Origin: an uncultured Tropicimonas sp.
GTDB taxonomy: Bacteria; Pseudomonadota; Alphaproteobacteria; Rhodobacterales; Rhodobacteraceae
Direction: 5' to 3'
Assembly: GCA_947497945.1 (NCBI GenBank)
Contig: CANMIP010000026.1
Coordinates: 1-64,000, forward strand
DNA: 64,000 bases
Shown here in pieces: positions 1 through 8,026 of this stretch (position 1 is the first letter of the stretch; the number at the start of each line of letters is the position of its first letter). The position numbers and the translations under genes were made by a program. The notes below the pieces were generated by a model, which searched no databases, was not told the DNA's origin, and worked only from the letters and a program-made list of their open reading frames with translations.

Positions 1-516
1 GGTCGTGATGCCATCTCTGTTCTCCTTTGCGACACGATACGTGTTCAAAGGAGCGGCACAATTCCGGGACAGGTCCATGTTTACTAGATCTTCATCACCA
101 ACAGGAGACCTAAGCTTCAACCTAGTGGTTCTGCCTGTTCTAGTTCTTCTGTCATTGAACCCTGGGTATTTGACTACTTCTCCGTCTTCTCGACAAAGAT
201 AATCAACTACAGGCTTCAGAGACCGGTAAGGTATGTCGGTATCTGTATATCTAGTCCTTGAATAGGAGCCAGATGCCAAGGAAATCGATAGGAAGACATC
301 TGAACCAAACCGTTCGACGTGGATCAGGTTGGCAAGCAAGGCGGACAAACAAGGTACTGTCTTTCGAATGTTGTCTGATCGCAGGGACTTCCCCGAGTGT
401 TCCAGCACCCGGTGCACAAGCGGCGTCAGTTGATCTTCGTCTGATTGGGAAAGCCTCAAGCCCGAGTCGAAGGGTTCCGAGTTGCCTAGTTCACTTCGGT
501 CTTCAAGCTCACACAT
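1..516 (-). CDS. Unknown element-borne protein, N-terminal part (runs off window)
   Basis: The minus strand is open for 172 codons from an ATG at 516 to the left edge, with an in-frame TAG six codons before the ATG, so this is the earliest possible start. The protein begins MCELEDRSELGN. Its middle reads NLIHVERFGSDVFLSISLA, followed by DTDIPYRSLKPVVDYLC and a basic stretch, GFNDRRTRTGRTTRLK. The pattern of helix, then 'VVDYLCREDGEVV', then a basic turn resembles a winged-helix DNA-binding segment, but I do not recognise the family. Codon use is unlike the host's. A role in replication or control of the element is only a guess. There is no clear ribosome-binding site; an A-rich tract precedes the start. 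Confidence 0.6.
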   Translation of the reverse strand, partial: MCELEDRSELGNSEPFDSGLRLSQSDEDQLTPLVHRVLEHSGKSLRSDNIRKTVPCLSALLANLIHVERFGSDVFLSISLASGSYSRTRYTDTDIPYRSLKPVVDYLCREDGEVVKYPGFNDRRTRTGRTTRLKLRSPVGDEDLVNMDLSRNCAAPLNTYRVAKENRDGITT

Positions 517-575
517 CCGTCTTGTCTTTTTTTTCTAGAGACACATCCGGTAATCTTTTTTTTTCAGTAGTCGTT

Positions 576-1169
576 TCAATCACATTGGTCATAGCCAGTA
601 TCGATGCATCTTTGAGCACGCTTCTTAGCCTCGGATTCTCCAGCTTCCGACAAGTAAATGCGGGTGGAAGCGAGCACCAGACGGGTCTCATCGCCATTCT
701 CAAGATCGTTCTCTGAGGCAACGATAGCCCACATATGACCTCTGATGTAGTCATCGTCGTATTCCGGGTTAGCCGTGAGAAAGGCTGCAAGAGTGAACAT
801 TGATTGAAGGTGCCCTTGACGTGCGGCACGAAGGAACCAGTTCCGGGCTATTGTCACATCATTCAACTCCCCTTCACCATCTGCATAAGTTAAACCGAGA
901 TTGAACATTGCTTCGTCGGAGCCTTGCTCGGCAGCCCGGGTGAGCCAGAACGCAGCAGACGTGTCGTCCTCAAAAGCATCTCGATAGACAATACCTACGA
1001 GACCTTGCGCGGCAATTTCTCCCTTTGCGGCCAATGGCAACCATTCCTCCAAAGCGCCTGCGAAGTCACTTTCTTCGAATGCATCCCACCCGGCCTCAAA
1101 ATCTTGAGGGTATGCAACAGTAGGTATCAGCATCGCTGCTACAGCTGCTGATCGAAAAACGCTCTTCAT
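576..1169 (-). CDS. Secreted Sel1-repeat (TPR-like) protein
   Basis: The product of about 197 residues has an N-terminal signal peptide (MKSVFRSAAVAAMLIPTVAYPQ) and then Sel1-like repeats of about 36 residues, visible as AAKGEIAAQGLVGIVYRDAF, AAEQGSDEAMFNLGLTYADG and AARQGHLQSMFTLAAFLTAN. Sel1 repeats are protein-protein interaction modules. I chose the ATG at 1169 over the GTG at 1181 because GAGG sits six bases before it and the signal peptide then starts properly. The gene is the next one downstream of the integrase and the small membrane protein on the same strand. Its function in the element is unknown; secreted Sel1 proteins can act as immunity, adaptor or envelope factors, which is inference only. 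Confidence 0.75.
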   Translation of the reverse strand: MKSVFRSAAVAAMLIPTVAYPQDFEAGWDAFEESDFAGALEEWLPLAAKGEIAAQGLVGIVYRDAFEDDTSAAFWLTRAAEQGSDEAMFNLGLTYADGEGELNDVTIARNWFLRAARQGHLQSMFTLAAFLTANPEYDDDYIRGHMWAIVASENDLENGDETRLVLASTRIYLSEAGESEAKKRAQRCIDTGYDQCD

Positions 1170-1211
1170 CAGATACCTCACTCAAGCCTAGAGAAGTAGA
1201 AGCACGAAGGA

Positions 1212-1490
1212 CTAGCCGATGGAGTTCAAGGAGTTGATGTGGAAGGCCATTGCAATCAACCCGCCGATTATGGCTGCCTTCGTAACAAAGAGAGAGAGGC
1301 CCGGGCCAAAGTCTAAGCTCGGTTTCATTCCAGAATTTTGCGCTTTCCTGAAGTACCAATCGGGATCTGCGTAACCTCGAACCAACCCATACAGGTTTTG
1401 TGCAATTGCCAAGCATGTCACCCAAAATGCTGCCGTGTAGTTACCGAGGAAGTACAAAATTGCAATCAGGATAGCCAATATGACCGTCAT
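1212..1490 (-). CDS. Small membrane protein coupled to the integrase
   Basis: This 92-residue product has a hydrophobic N-terminal segment (about residues 1-30), a polar middle with DPDWYFRKAQNSG, and a second hydrophobic segment near the C terminus, so it is probably a two- or three-helix inner-membrane protein. Its ATG overlaps the TGA of the integrase gene (ATGA), implying translational coupling. I do not recognise the family. Position in the element is the only clue to its role. Confidence 0.6.
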   Translation of the reverse strand: MTVILAILIAILYFLGNYTAAFWVTCLAIAQNLYGLVRGYADPDWYFRKAQNSGMKPSLDFGPGLSLFVTKAAIIGGLIAMAFHINSLNSIG

Positions 1491-2590
1491 ATCTTCGCCC
1501 TTTCAAGCCACTGACGTTTTAGGTCCAAACTATAGCCCTGCCCGTACCGAGACCCTACTCCCCCGGAATGGCTCCATCCACCAATTTCATCAACTAGCTC
1601 TGCTGGTGCTTCCACATTGCGAAGACGATCCCTCAGTGTATGCCGAAAGCAATGGCAGGTACGTCCGGCAGCCACAGACCGTAGGTTCTTGTTTAGCGTG
1701 TTGCTGGCATGGGTTGAGACAAAACCATCAGGTCTCCACCAACGGGGGAACACGAAGGGAGAATCTTCCTTCTGGTCTGCCAACACGGTTATAGCTTTAA
1801 GCGCATACCCTACCAACGGAACGGTCCTTTCGGACGAACTTGTCTTAAGTCGTCTATACTCGTGAGGTGTGATCCTGATGGACTGCTCGTCAAGATCCAC
1901 GTCCTCCCATCTCAGACCGACGATCTCTGCCAACCGCGCACCGGTCTCCCCGAGGATAGGAAGGGTCAGACGAGTATCGCGCGCACTTGCAACTGCCTGC
2001 CCGTAGATCTCCCGCAGTTCCGTGATCTCGAAGACTTGCCGTTTTGAAACGTCTTTGCCCTCCCCAGGTATCACCAACCGACCGAAAGGATTGCGGGTCG
2101 AGGCATCCAGTTCGATCAACCCGGACTCGATCACAGCATGAAGGGACTGTATCCGTCTGCGAACTGTTGCACTCTTGCAGCCCTTCTTCTGGAGGGAGGC
2201 CACCAGTGCCCGTGCATCATCCCTCGTGTACTTCCGGATATCCTTGTTTCCGCTTACTCGGACCAAAGCCTCAACAGCTAGTTCGGTAGGGCGTACCCGG
2301 ATATCCCTCTCGGCAAGGTACAACTCCGTGCATTGCAGCAAGTCGATGGTTCGAGGTGCAACACTCGCTAGCAGTGCTTGCGGGGAAACTGGACGCACAT
2401 CAGAGGAAGCCCAAATGTCGTTGAGCTTCGCGGTAAGGGCTTCGCTTTTTTGTTTTGCTTCATCGTAGTCAGTCCCCAGCGATATCCTAACAACAGCACA
2501 AGAGAACTGTTCAGCTATCGCCCGAGGGACTCTGCGATTGAAAAGGAACGTACCGTTTCGTTGGATCGTGTGTGTTAGATTGTGTGCCAT
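1487..2590 (-). CDS. int: Tyrosine-type site-specific recombinase (integrase)
   Basis: The 367-residue protein is a phage-type tyrosine integrase. The N-terminal part (about 1-60, with FLFNRRVPRAIAEQF) resembles the short arm-type domain seen in proteobacterial island integrases. A core-binding domain follows at about 85-170. The catalytic domain shows the Arg in ETGARLAEIVGLRWEDV, a Lys in RRLKTSSSERTVPL, the H-x-x-R box in HCFRHTLRDRLR, the GGWSH segment and the nucleophile Tyr in SRYGQGYS. All catalytic residues appear present, so the element may still be mobile. The gene starts 56 bases from the tRNA-Leu 3' end, which is its probable attachment site. Confidence 0.93.
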   Translation of the reverse strand: MAHNLTHTIQRNGTFLFNRRVPRAIAEQFSCAVVRISLGTDYDEAKQKSEALTAKLNDIWASSDVRPVSPQALLASVAPRTIDLLQCTELYLAERDIRVRPTELAVEALVRVSGNKDIRKYTRDDARALVASLQKKGCKSATVRRRIQSLHAVIESGLIELDASTRNPFGRLVIPGEGKDVSKRQVFEITELREIYGQAVASARDTRLTLPILGETGARLAEIVGLRWEDVDLDEQSIRITPHEYRRLKTSSSERTVPLVGYALKAITVLADQKEDSPFVFPRWWRPDGFVSTHASNTLNKNLRSVAAGRTCHCFRHTLRDRLRNVEAPAELVDEIGGWSHSGGVGSRYGQGYSLDLKRQWLERAKI

Positions 2591-2646
2591 TTCCCAAGCC
2601 CATCATGAGTTAAACCCATGACTACAAAAGGATTTCCTTGGGAGAA

Positions 2647-2733
2647 TGGTGCGGTCGAGAAGACTCGAACTTCCACGGGAGTTACCCCACAGCGACCTCA
2701 ACGCTGCGCGTCTACCAATTCCGCCACGACCGC
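2647..2733 (-). tRNA. tRNA-Leu (anticodon GAG)
   Basis: On the minus strand the sequence folds into a class II tRNA: acceptor stem GCGGTCG/CGACCGC, D arm GGCGGAATTGGTAGACGC, anticodon stem CAGCG/CGCTG around the loop TTGAGGT, which gives anticodon GAG (reads CUC/CUU). It has a long variable arm and the T loop TTCGAGT. CCA is encoded at 2647-2649. The gene is the insertion site of the neighbouring integrative element, and the element appears to have preserved the 3' end of the tRNA. Confidence 0.97.
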
Positions 2734-2911
2734 ACGTGATCAGGTAGGCCGGGCGTAGATAGCGAAGCTGAACGAAGATGAAAAGGGGAAAATGCAGTTT
2801 TTTTCGAACCGGCCGTCCGTGATTTGCAAACGCCTCCGGACCGAGCCAGATCGCCTTGTGGCACAGCGTTTATCAACAGAACAAACAGCACCGGCTGGCG
2901 GTGGCCATTGC

Positions 2912-3247
2912 TCAGTCTGTACGAGCGCCAGGGCCTTCGGAACCGACGACCAGCCGGTTCGCATCGCGGTAGACCGTCATGCCATTGCTGCCAACCCGGG
3001 CCGGCCAGCGGCCGTCCGCGCCAGGGGCGCCGGTGAGTTCGGGTAAGTCGTCGGCGCTGGTCCCGGTGCGCAATTGTGCGTCGCGCTCGGTGGGCGCGTG
3101 GATCCGCCGTGTCGCGTCGGGAAGGTTCACCTCGCCGGACGGGTTGGGCCCATAGGGTTCGCAACCGGCCACTGTCAGGGCAAGCACGGCAAGCAGGGCA
3201 CCGCGCGAAAGGGCTTGGGTTCCGGAGAGAAACGGACGGATTCGCAT
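2912..3247 (-). CDS. Small lipoprotein of unknown function
   Basis: The 111-residue product has a basic start, a hydrophobic stretch and the lipobox LTVAGC, so it should be a lipid-anchored envelope protein with a mature part of about 80 residues. The mature part ends with GSNGMTVYRDANRLVVG and has no recognised domain. GAAGGA precedes the ATG at a normal distance. It stands alone between the tRNA and nadD. Conserved lipoproteins of this size are common in the group, but I cannot assign a role. Confidence 0.7.
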   Translation of the reverse strand: MRIRPFLSGTQALSRGALLAVLALTVAGCEPYGPNPSGEVNLPDATRRIHAPTERDAQLRTGTSADDLPELTGAPGADGRWPARVGSNGMTVYRDANRLVVGSEGPGARTD

Positions 3248-3599
3248 GTCAAATTCCTTCAGTGGACCGCGGGGATGAAACGCGCGGGCGACTATTCGCG
3301 AGCAAGCTTATGCGCCGGCGGGGCCGTTGTCACGTCGTTGAAAAGCCCGGGCGACAATCCGTCGACCGCTGCGCCCGCCGCGACCGGTCTGCGGGGATCG
3401 GACAGTGAGCGCCGGCGGCTTTGGGACCGGAACCGGAGAGTTCCAGGATCTGGCCAGTCGAGGCCGACGCCCCTGCCCCGCTTCAGGCGGGTGAAACGCT
3501 CGCGCGGAATACCGCCAGGACATCCTGGCCAAGGACAACAACCCTGGTCCGGGGCGGGCGGGAGATGCCTCCGCCGTCGCTCCCTTTCGAACCCGGCCT
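3248..3599. other. Intergenic region, no gene seen
   Basis: This 352-base GC-rich gap lies downstream of nadD and upstream of the lipoprotein gene. The open frames through it have arginine-rich, low-complexity translations typical of non-coding GC-rich DNA, and none has a plausible start with a ribosome-binding site. The promoter of the lipoprotein gene should lie at its left end. Confidence 0.5.
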
Positions 3600-4199
3600 T
3601 TACCCCCAGTCGCCGCGGGCGCGGATCGCGCTCGAGGAGATATCCCGCATCGGGACGTTGACGAAACACCAGCAGGGCGCAGGACTCCGGGCGAGAGCTT
3701 CGCTGTTGCGGGCGCGCAGCCGCGAGGAAACGCCGCGCCGCGCCGCCGGCGCGTTGAGCGCCGCCATCCGGTCACCGGGGCGCGCGAGAATGCCGATCGG
3801 GACATTGTCCTGGATCCACTCCCAGCGATCCCAAAGGTGGAATTGCGCCATGTTGTCCGCCCCCATGAGCCAGACGAAACGGGTCGCCGGATAGAGGCCC
3901 TGAAGCGCCTGGAGGGTCTCGGCCGTGTAACGGGTGCCGATCCGCGCCTCGATATCGGTGACCTCGACCTTCGGATGCGCCATCACTTCCCGCGCGGCCT
4001 TCATCCGCCGCTCGAGCGGTGCCGGGCCACGGGACTTGAGCGGGTTGCCCGGGCTGACCAGCCACCAGACACGGTCCAGCCCGAACCGCTTGAGCGCTTC
4101 CCGTGTGACATGGACATGTCCCGCATGCGGTGGATCGAAGGACCCGCCAAGCAGGCCGATCGACTGTCCCGGCCGGGCATGGGGAAGCATATCTCTCAT
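3600..4199 (-). CDS. nadD: Nicotinate-nucleotide adenylyltransferase
   Basis: NadD transfers AMP from ATP to nicotinate mononucleotide in NAD synthesis, in the cytoplasm. The 199-residue protein has the nucleotidyltransferase signature [11 protein letters not shown] near its N terminus, the family motifs [10 protein letters not shown] and [16 protein letters not shown], and the C-terminal ISSSAIR signature. I chose the ATG at 4199 because AAAGG lies seven bases before it; an in-frame ATG at 4223 would add eight residues. The length matches the family. It is transcribed alone and divergently from the metallo-beta-lactamase-fold gene. Confidence 0.93.
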   Translation of the reverse strand: MRDMLPHARPGQSIGLLGGSFDPPHAGHVHVTREALKRFGLDRVWWLVSPGNPLKSRGPAPLERRMKAAREVMAHPKVEVTDIEARIGTRYTAETLQALQGLYPATRFVWLMGADNMAQFHLWDRWEWIQDNVPIGILARPGDRMAALNAPAARRGVSSRLRARNSEALARSPAPCWCFVNVPMRDISSSAIRARGDWG

Positions 4200-4325
4200 C
4201 GCCTGGCCTTTCCGATCCGACATGGCATTGACGCCCGTAATGTTTCCGTTCCCGGGTCCTGTCAATCTTGCGCTACTATAAACAAGGGCGCGCCGTTCCG
4301 GTACGCGCCATATCGGGAGGACATC

Positions 4326-5261
4326 ATGAAAAGACGCGACATTCTGAAAACCGTCCCCGCAGCCTTGCTGGCCAGCGGCGCCACCGGGCTCATTCCGCTC
4401 CGCGCCTATGCCACATCCGGCGGCGCACAGGTCACCAGCGCGCAAAAGTTCACCGTCGGCGAGGCAACCGTCACCGCGATGTCGGACGGTTTCATTCCCT
4501 TCAGCGCCGATGTGCTGAACGGTATCGACGAGGCCGATTTCATCGAGCTGGTGGAGCGCGCGCAGCAGGATCCGGCGAATGTTCGGGGCGCGGTCAATGC
4601 CTACCTGGTCGAGACCGCGGGCGAGACCTGGATGATCGATGCCGGCACCGGCCCGGTCTTCGGCCCCACGCTCGGCCACCTGCCGGAGGTCTTCGCTGCG
4701 CTCGGACTGGACACGGCAACGGTCGACAAGCTGGTTGTCACCCACCTGCATGGCGACCATATCGGCGGCGCCACGGTCGATGGCGCCGCGACCTTCCCCA
4801 ATGCGGAGATGATCGTGCCGGAGGCCGACCGCGCCTTCTGGACCGATGACAGCATCAAGGCGCAATTCCCCGAACAGTTCCGCGGCATGTTCGACCTCGC
4901 CAAGGCGACGCTTGCGGCCTATGGCGATCGCGTCCGCTACATCGAGGGCGAGGCGGATGTCGCCTCCGGCCTCACCGCGCGCCCGATGCCCGGCCACACG
5001 GCGGGCCATACCGGCTACATGCTGGAATCGGGCTCGGACTCACTGCTCTTCTGGGGCGACATCATCCATGTCCCGGCGGTCCAGCTTGCACGGCCCGAGG
5101 TCACGATCATGTTCGACACCGACCCGGAACAGGCCGCGTCCACCCGCGCGGGGCTGATGGCATCCCTCGCCGGATCGGGCCAGCGGATCGCGGGCATGCA
5201 TATGCTGTTCCCCGGCATCGGCTACCTCGAGAAACAGGGCGACGGCTTCACCTTCGCCTGA
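4326..5261 (+). CDS. Tat-exported metallo-beta-lactamase-fold hydrolase
   Basis: The 311-residue protein starts with a twin-arginine type signal ([18 protein letters not shown]), so it is likely exported folded by the Tat system encoded later in this window. The metal site is intact: [10 protein letters not shown] (HxHxDH), then MPGHTAGH, the bridging Asp in FWGDIIH, and a late His in [14 protein letters not shown] precedes the ATG by a good distance. Periplasmic members of this MBL group include lactonases and hydrolases of unknown substrate, so the substrate cannot be assigned. It is monocistronic and divergent from nadD. Confidence 0.85.
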   Translation: MKRRDILKTVPAALLASGATGLIPLRAYATSGGAQVTSAQKFTVGEATVTAMSDGFIPFSADVLNGIDEADFIELVERAQQDPANVRGAVNAYLVETAGETWMIDAGTGPVFGPTLGHLPEVFAALGLDTATVDKLVVTHLHGDHIGGATVDGAATFPNAEMIVPEADRAFWTDDSIKAQFPEQFRGMFDLAKATLAAYGDRVRYIEGEADVASGLTARPMPGHTAGHTGYMLESGSDSLLFWGDIIHVPAVQLARPEVTIMFDTDPEQAASTRAGLMASLAGSGQRIAGMHMLFPGIGYLEKQGDGFTFA

Positions 5262-5760
5262 CGCGCCCTGCCCTGCCCGGCGGTGCTGCAAACGGAGCGG
5301 ACAGACCCCCGTCCGATTGCGGTCAACGCCGGGCAGACAGGAGCCCCGCCGGGCATCGCCCCCCTTCCTGACGCCCTCTCGCCTTGGGCGAGCCGGGTTT
5401 TCTCACCACCGGGAGCGCAGCGCCGCCTTTCGCAGGCGGTCTCCATCGGCTCGGAGGTCACGCTCCGGATCCGGCCCTGTTCGGGTCTGCGCGTATCCGG
5501 GAAATCTTTCCCGATGAAGACCTTGCGGAGAAGGCCGCAGCGCCGGGCCGCCCCGCGCGCGAGGTGCGGAAAACATGGCGCGCGCAAAACGAATCGTGCC
5601 GACGGGCGGAGCTCTTGCGGTACCATCTGCCACAGCCCGCGGCGCCTTTCGCGGCGGGCGGCGCTTTCTAGTTGCGCAGCGTCAGACTTGAACCGCACAG
5701 TTGAATCGCTCCAGTTTGCCAGCCAACGCCGGGACGGGCGAGAACAGGGAGGAGAACGGG
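5262..5760. other. Intergenic region with a small hairpin, no gene seen
   Basis: This gap of about 500 bases separates the MBL-fold gene from the acyl-CoA synthetase gene. A hairpin CCGCCT-TTCGC-AGGCGG lies at 5423-5439 and might end transcription of the upstream gene, although no T-run follows it. No frame reads like protein. The right end contains GGGAGG before the next start. Confidence 0.5.
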
Positions 5761-7647
5761 ATGGGCTTTGCGACCGTCGCCGACAGGGACGCGATTCACA
5801 ACGAGATGGAGTGGGAGGAACGCGATGTTCCTGTCACCATGTACCAGTTTCTGAGCCAGGCGAAGGAGACGCACGGGGCACGCCCCGCCGTTTCCTTCCA
5901 GCTGATGTCCGGGCCGAAGGATCCGGCCGAAACACTCACCTGGGACGAGCTTCACGGCAAGGTCATGCAGACCGCCAACCTGCTGCGCTCGCTCGGCGTG
6001 CAGGAAGGCGACACGGTCGCCTATGTCATGCCCAACTCCAATGAGACGATCTACACCCTGCTCGGAGGTGCCATTGCCGGCATCGTCAGCCCGATCAACC
6101 CGCTGCTCGAAGCGGATCAGATCTCCGCCATCCTGCGCGAGACCAAGGCCAAGGTCGTGGTGACGCTCAAGAGCTTCCCGCGCACGGATGTGGCGCAGAA
6201 GGTGGCGGAAGCGGTCGATTTCGCGCCGACGGTCAAGCATGTGCTGGAGGTCGACCTCCTGCGCTACGTGACCGGCGTCAAGAAGCTGGTCATCCCCTTC
6301 ATCCGGCCGAAAAACGTCGTGCACCACACCGCCGCCATGCGCGACTTCAACAAGGAGATCGCCAGGCACCCCGCCGACCGGCTCACCTTCGAGGACAGCA
6401 CGGGCGACCGCGTTGCCGCCTATTTCCACACCGGCGGCACCACCGGCATGCCGAAGGTCGCGCAGCATCTCTATTCCGGCATGGTCTATAATGGCTGGCT
6501 CGGGAAAACGCTGCTGTTCAACAAGAGCGATGTCATCATCTGCCCGCTGCCGCTGTTCCATGTCTTCGCGGTGGAGCCGATCCTGATGTCGATGATCGCG
6601 TCCGGGGCGCATGTCGTCTTCCCGACGCCGCAGGGCTATCGCGGCGAGGGTGTGTTCGACAATTTCTGGAAACTGATCGAACGCTGGCAGGCCACGTTCA
6701 TGATCGGCGTGCCGACCGCCTTCGCCGCGCTGATGCAGCGCCCGGTGAACGCGGATGTCTCTTCGCTGAGCATGGCCTTCTCCGGCTCCGCGCCGCTTCC
6801 CATCGAGCTGTATCACCGCTTCGAACAGGCCACCGGCGTCGAGATCACCGAAGGCTACGGGCTGACCGAGGCAACCTGCCTCGTCTCCTGCAACCCGCCC
6901 ACCGGCGCCAAGAAGGTCGGCTCCGTCGGCGTTCCCTTCCCGCATACGGATGTGAAGATCCTGCAGCACTCCCCGGACGGGCCGATCGAATGTGGCACGG
7001 ACGAGGTCGGCGAGATCTGTATCGACAATCCTGGCGTCTATGCCGGCTCGACCTATACCGAGGCGGACAAGAACCACGAATTGTTCCACCACGATGTCTA
7101 CCTGCGCACGGGCGATCTCGGACGGATCGACGAGGATGGCTATCTCTGGATCACCGGCCGGGCGAAGGACCTGATCATCCGCGGCGGGCACAATATCGAC
7201 CCCGCGATCATCGAGGAGGCGCTTGCCGGCCATGAGGCGGTCGCCTTTGCCGGCGCCATCGGCCAGCCGGACAGCTTCGCAGGCGAGCTGCCCTGCGCCT
7301 ATGTCGAGCTGGTGGACGGGGCCAAGGTCACCAGCAAGGAGCTGCTGGAATATATCCGGCCGCGGATCACCGAGCGGGCCGCGGTTCCCAAGCACCTGGA
7401 GATCGTCGATGAGCTGCCGAAGACGGCTGTCGGCAAGATCTTCAAGCCGGAGCTGCGCAAGATGGCCATCAAGCGCGTCTACGGGCAGGTGCTGGAACAA
7501 GCGAAGATGGCCGCACGCGTAGAAGAGGTCGTGGAGAGCAAGAAACGCGGCCTCGTTGCGCGGCTGAAGAAGACCGGCGATGTCGACGAGGAAGCTCTCG
7601 GCCATCTGCTGGGCGAGTTTACCAACCCCTGGGAATGGGCCGACTGA
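5761..7647 (+). CDS. Acyl-CoA synthetase (AMP-forming)
   Basis: The 628-residue enzyme belongs to the ANL superfamily, which activates a carboxylic acid with ATP to an acyl-adenylate and then forms the CoA thioester. Visible motifs are the phosphate-binding loop HTGGTTGMPKV (about residue 223), EGYGLTEATC, the hinge segment TGDLGRIDEDGYLWITGR, and the C-terminal catalytic-Lys motif TAVGKIFKPELR. GGGAGGAG before the ATG at 5761 supports this start over an in-frame ATG 60 bases upstream. Length and motifs fit long- or medium-chain fatty acyl-CoA synthetases, but the substrate is not predictable. It is monocistronic, followed by a strong palindrome. Confidence 0.88.
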   Translation: MGFATVADRDAIHNEMEWEERDVPVTMYQFLSQAKETHGARPAVSFQLMSGPKDPAETLTWDELHGKVMQTANLLRSLGVQEGDTVAYVMPNSNETIYTLLGGAIAGIVSPINPLLEADQISAILRETKAKVVVTLKSFPRTDVAQKVAEAVDFAPTVKHVLEVDLLRYVTGVKKLVIPFIRPKNVVHHTAAMRDFNKEIARHPADRLTFEDSTGDRVAAYFHTGGTTGMPKVAQHLYSGMVYNGWLGKTLLFNKSDVIICPLPLFHVFAVEPILMSMIASGAHVVFPTPQGYRGEGVFDNFWKLIERWQATFMIGVPTAFAALMQRPVNADVSSLSMAFSGSAPLPIELYHRFEQATGVEITEGYGLTEATCLVSCNPPTGAKKVGSVGVPFPHTDVKILQHSPDGPIECGTDEVGEICIDNPGVYAGSTYTEADKNHELFHHDVYLRTGDLGRIDEDGYLWITGRAKDLIIRGGHNIDPAIIEEALAGHEAVAFAGAIGQPDSFAGELPCAYVELVDGAKVTSKELLEYIRPRITERAAVPKHLEIVDELPKTAVGKIFKPELRKMAIKRVYGQVLEQAKMAARVEEVVESKKRGLVARLKKTGDVDEEALGHLLGEFTNPWEWAD

Positions 7648-7675
7648 CCCAAGGCGAACCTGTCTGGATAGCGCT

Positions 7676-7697
7676 GCCCCCGGGGATCCCCGGGGGC
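7676..7697 (+). terminator. 22-bp perfect palindrome after the acyl-CoA synthetase gene
   Basis: An 11-base arm (GCCCCCGGGGA) is followed directly by its exact reverse complement, starting 28 bases after the stop codon. The palindrome is extended by four more pairs beyond a single mismatch. There is no T-run, so it may be a mRNA-end hairpin, a Rho-dependent stop or a DNA site rather than a classic terminator. Confidence 0.45.
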
Positions 7698-7793
7698 GGC
7701 GCCATTCGTTCTGCATGCTGCTTCACGAGCCCGGTCCGGTTGCTTTGCGGACGGATCGGACCTTCGCTGCGGATGCAACACGCACCGACACCA

Positions 7794-7958
7794 GCCGTGC
7801 CCGCGCCGGACCGTGGGCTGGCGCCGCAACAGTTGTGGTCTGCACTTGATCCCTGCCAAGTCCGAAATCGTTCAATCCGTTGCGCGAGGATGACAAAGCG
7901 CCAGCCCGCCGGGACGGGCAGGCGCGGGCACGGCGGCCTTCGGCCTTGATTCCGTGCC
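7794..7958. repeat. Dispersed intergenic repeat, copy A
   Basis: This segment aligns over about 165 bases with 54854-55016. The two share GCCGTGCC at one edge, GTGGTCTGCAC in the middle, a nearly identical core (AAGCGCCAGCCCGCCGGGAC onward) and TTCCGTGCC at the other edge. In both copies the left arm is close to the reverse complement of the ACGGGCAGGCGC part of the right arm; here the pairing has mismatches. Neither copy encodes a credible protein. It lies between two convergent genes. Confidence 0.75.
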
Positions 7959-8026
7959 CTCCAGCGCGCCGCCCCAACGGTCGCAATCGGCTCTTTTCGA
8001 TCCAGACCTCGGAGCATCCGGCGCCC

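Larger units (their letters stand above)
1..2649. mobile_element. End of an integrated element inserted at tRNA-Leu(GAG)
   Basis: A tyrosine integrase gene begins 56 bases beyond the 3' end of a tRNA-Leu gene, the classic arrangement of an island or prophage that uses a tRNA 3' end as its attachment site. DNA to the left of the tRNA is visibly richer in A and T, uses codons such as AGA, ACT and TAT freely, and holds genes with no housekeeping role, whereas DNA to the right is uniformly GC-rich. Only this end is in the window, so the distal repeat of the tRNA 3' end and the size of the element are unknown. That it is an island rather than a prophage cannot be decided here. Confidence 0.75.

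Noticed and set aside
258-716. A 152-codon plus-strand frame in the integrated element
   Set aside because: It lies antisense to the better-supported minus-strand unknown gene and to the Sel1 gene end, and its translation is compositionally random with no ribosome-binding site.
7880-7960. Short peptides ending in HGGLRP-like sequence inside the dispersed repeat
   Set aside because: Both repeat copies give similar peptides, but the similarity is that of the DNA repeat, with frame-breaking differences, so it is not evidence of coding.
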